From: CAWIOX01 sp963837775
GTDB taxonomy: Bacteria; Pseudomonadota; Gammaproteobacteria; Burkholderiales; Burkholderiaceae_D
Direction of reading: 5' to 3'
DNA: 64,000 nt
Assembly: GCA_963837775.1 (NCBI GenBank)
Contig: CAWIOX010000030.1
Location: 62,001 to 126,000 of the forward strand
The position numbers were made by a program, and so were the translations under genes. Of the stretch, positions 63,372-64,000 are shown one piece after another. Position 1 is the first letter of the stretch, and each line of letters begins with the position of its first letter. The notes beneath the pieces are model-generated. The model was not told the origin of the DNA and ran no database searches. It saw only the letters and a list, made by a program, of their open reading frames with translations.

Positions 63372-64000
63372 ATGACCGAAATCCTGTTGCTGTGCCTGTT
63401 CGCCTATTTTGCCGGCCTGATCGATGCTGCGGTCGGCGGCGGCGGGCTGATCCAGATTCCCGCGCTGTTCAATTTCATGCCGTCGATCACGCCGGCCACG
63501 CTGCTCGGCACCAACAAGGTGGCGGCGGTGTCGGGCACGCTGTTTGCCGCCCGCACCTATTTCCAGCGCGTGAAAATCCCGTGGTCGCTGGTGTTGCCGG
63601 CCGCGGCCAGCGCGTTCGCGATGGCGTTTCTGGGCGCGGCGGCGGTGTCGATGGTGCCGAAAGCGGTGCTGAAACCGGTGGTGTTCTTCCTGCTGGTCGT
63701 CATTGCGATCTACACGCTGTGGAAGAAGGATTTCGGCCAGCTGCACAAGCCGGTGGTGGTCGGCATCAAGGAAAAAACGGTCGCGGTGCTTGATCGGCGG
63801 CGCGATCGGCTTCTATGACGGGCTGTTCGGGCCGGGCACCGGCAGCTTCCTGATCTTCCTGTTCATCCGCTTCTTCGCGTTCGACTTCCTGCACGCGTCG
63901 GCGGCGGCCAAGTTCGTCAATATCGCGACCAATACCGCCGCGCTGGCGTTTTTCGTGCCGTCCGGCTACGTGCTGTGGCAGGTCGCGCTGCCGATGGCGG
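63372..64000 (+). CDS. TSUP-family (TauE/SafE) membrane transporter, partial, one-base frameshift
   Basis: Sulfite/sulfonate-exporter family permease. The first part has CLFAYFAGLIDAAVGGGGLI, PATLLGTNKVAAVSGTLFAA and membrane segments to KEKTVAVL. An extra T near 63791 (GTGCTTGATC) shifts the frame, after which IGGAIGFYDGLFGPGTGSFL and FVNIATNTAALAFFVPSGYV continue to the window edge. The duplicated GGG...P-x-L/GPGTGSF motifs are typical. The 3' end lies outside the window. Probably regulated by the divergent LysR. Confidence 0.9.

Noticed and set aside
1..64000. tRNA or rRNA genes
   Set aside because: I saw no tRNA cloverleaf with a CCA end or rRNA-like conserved block on either strand, though a tRNA scan would be needed to be certain.

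Overview
The window looks like the chromosome of a facultatively anaerobic betaproteobacterium, most likely Burkholderiales and probably an Oxalobacteraceae such as a Herminiimonas/Janthinobacterium relative. This is inferred from protein resemblance, the overall GC-rich sequence and the nar/moa gene order, not from a 16S gene. Bases 1-13,700 are a nitrate respiration cluster: narG (5' end missing), narH, narJ, narI, a parvulin-type prolyl isomerase, moaA, a beta-carbonic anhydrase, mobB and the nitrate two-component pair narX/narL. It makes the membrane nitrate reductase, inserts and matures its molybdenum cofactor, and senses nitrate. Every internal junction of narGHJI-ppi carries a palindrome or hairpin.

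Bases 13,700-35,000 are mixed housekeeping and signalling genes, mostly on the minus strand: S4 protein, SLAC1/TDT transporter, MAPEG protein, zinc metallopeptidase, trhP, AhpD-like protein, nitroreductase, gamma-glutamyl hydrolase, cysK, exonuclease I, MgtC. They also include a periplasmic binding protein / sensor kinase / GGDEF-EAL module and a hemerythrin-GGDEF protein. Perfect FNR/ANR boxes stand before trhP and the nitroreductase, which ties them to the same anaerobic regime as nar. Bases 35,000-54,500 carry acnB, a Cache-HAMP-GGDEF protein, an aldo-keto reductase, pyrD, the N-degron transferases bpt and aat, amtB behind an NtrC/sigma-54 type promoter, two paralogous small Cache proteins flanking a tandem Usp protein, DUF4010, DUF1993, an aminopeptidase-like protein, a glutaredoxin, a ParB-like protein and a DUF2249 protein.

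Bases 55,900-57,620 are an AT-rich island between an outer-membrane-like gene and glnS. It holds a heavily frameshifted reverse transcriptase whose motifs A, B and the YADD box can still be read. Just upstream of it is a short non-coding leader ending in a perfect intrinsic terminator. The layout resembles a defence-associated reverse transcriptase (DRT) with an upstream ncRNA, now decayed. After glnS come a DUF1223 protein, an IS110-family transposase set among palindromes, a LysR regulator and the start of a TSUP transporter.

Two features cross the whole window. The first is a roughly 70-bp intergenic repeat family: eight copies, all in one orientation, with rigid internal spacing (GTAT, 24 nt to CCGCAC, 27 nt to ATAC, 12-13 nt to GTAT) and stems that vary in sequence but keep pairing. 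Seven copies lie beyond the 3' end of a minus-strand gene. I do not recognise this family. The second is at least 17 single-base frameshifts, nearly all insertions, in otherwise healthy genes including glnS and acnB. These look like assembly errors, so those genes are annotated as CDS rather than pseudogenes.
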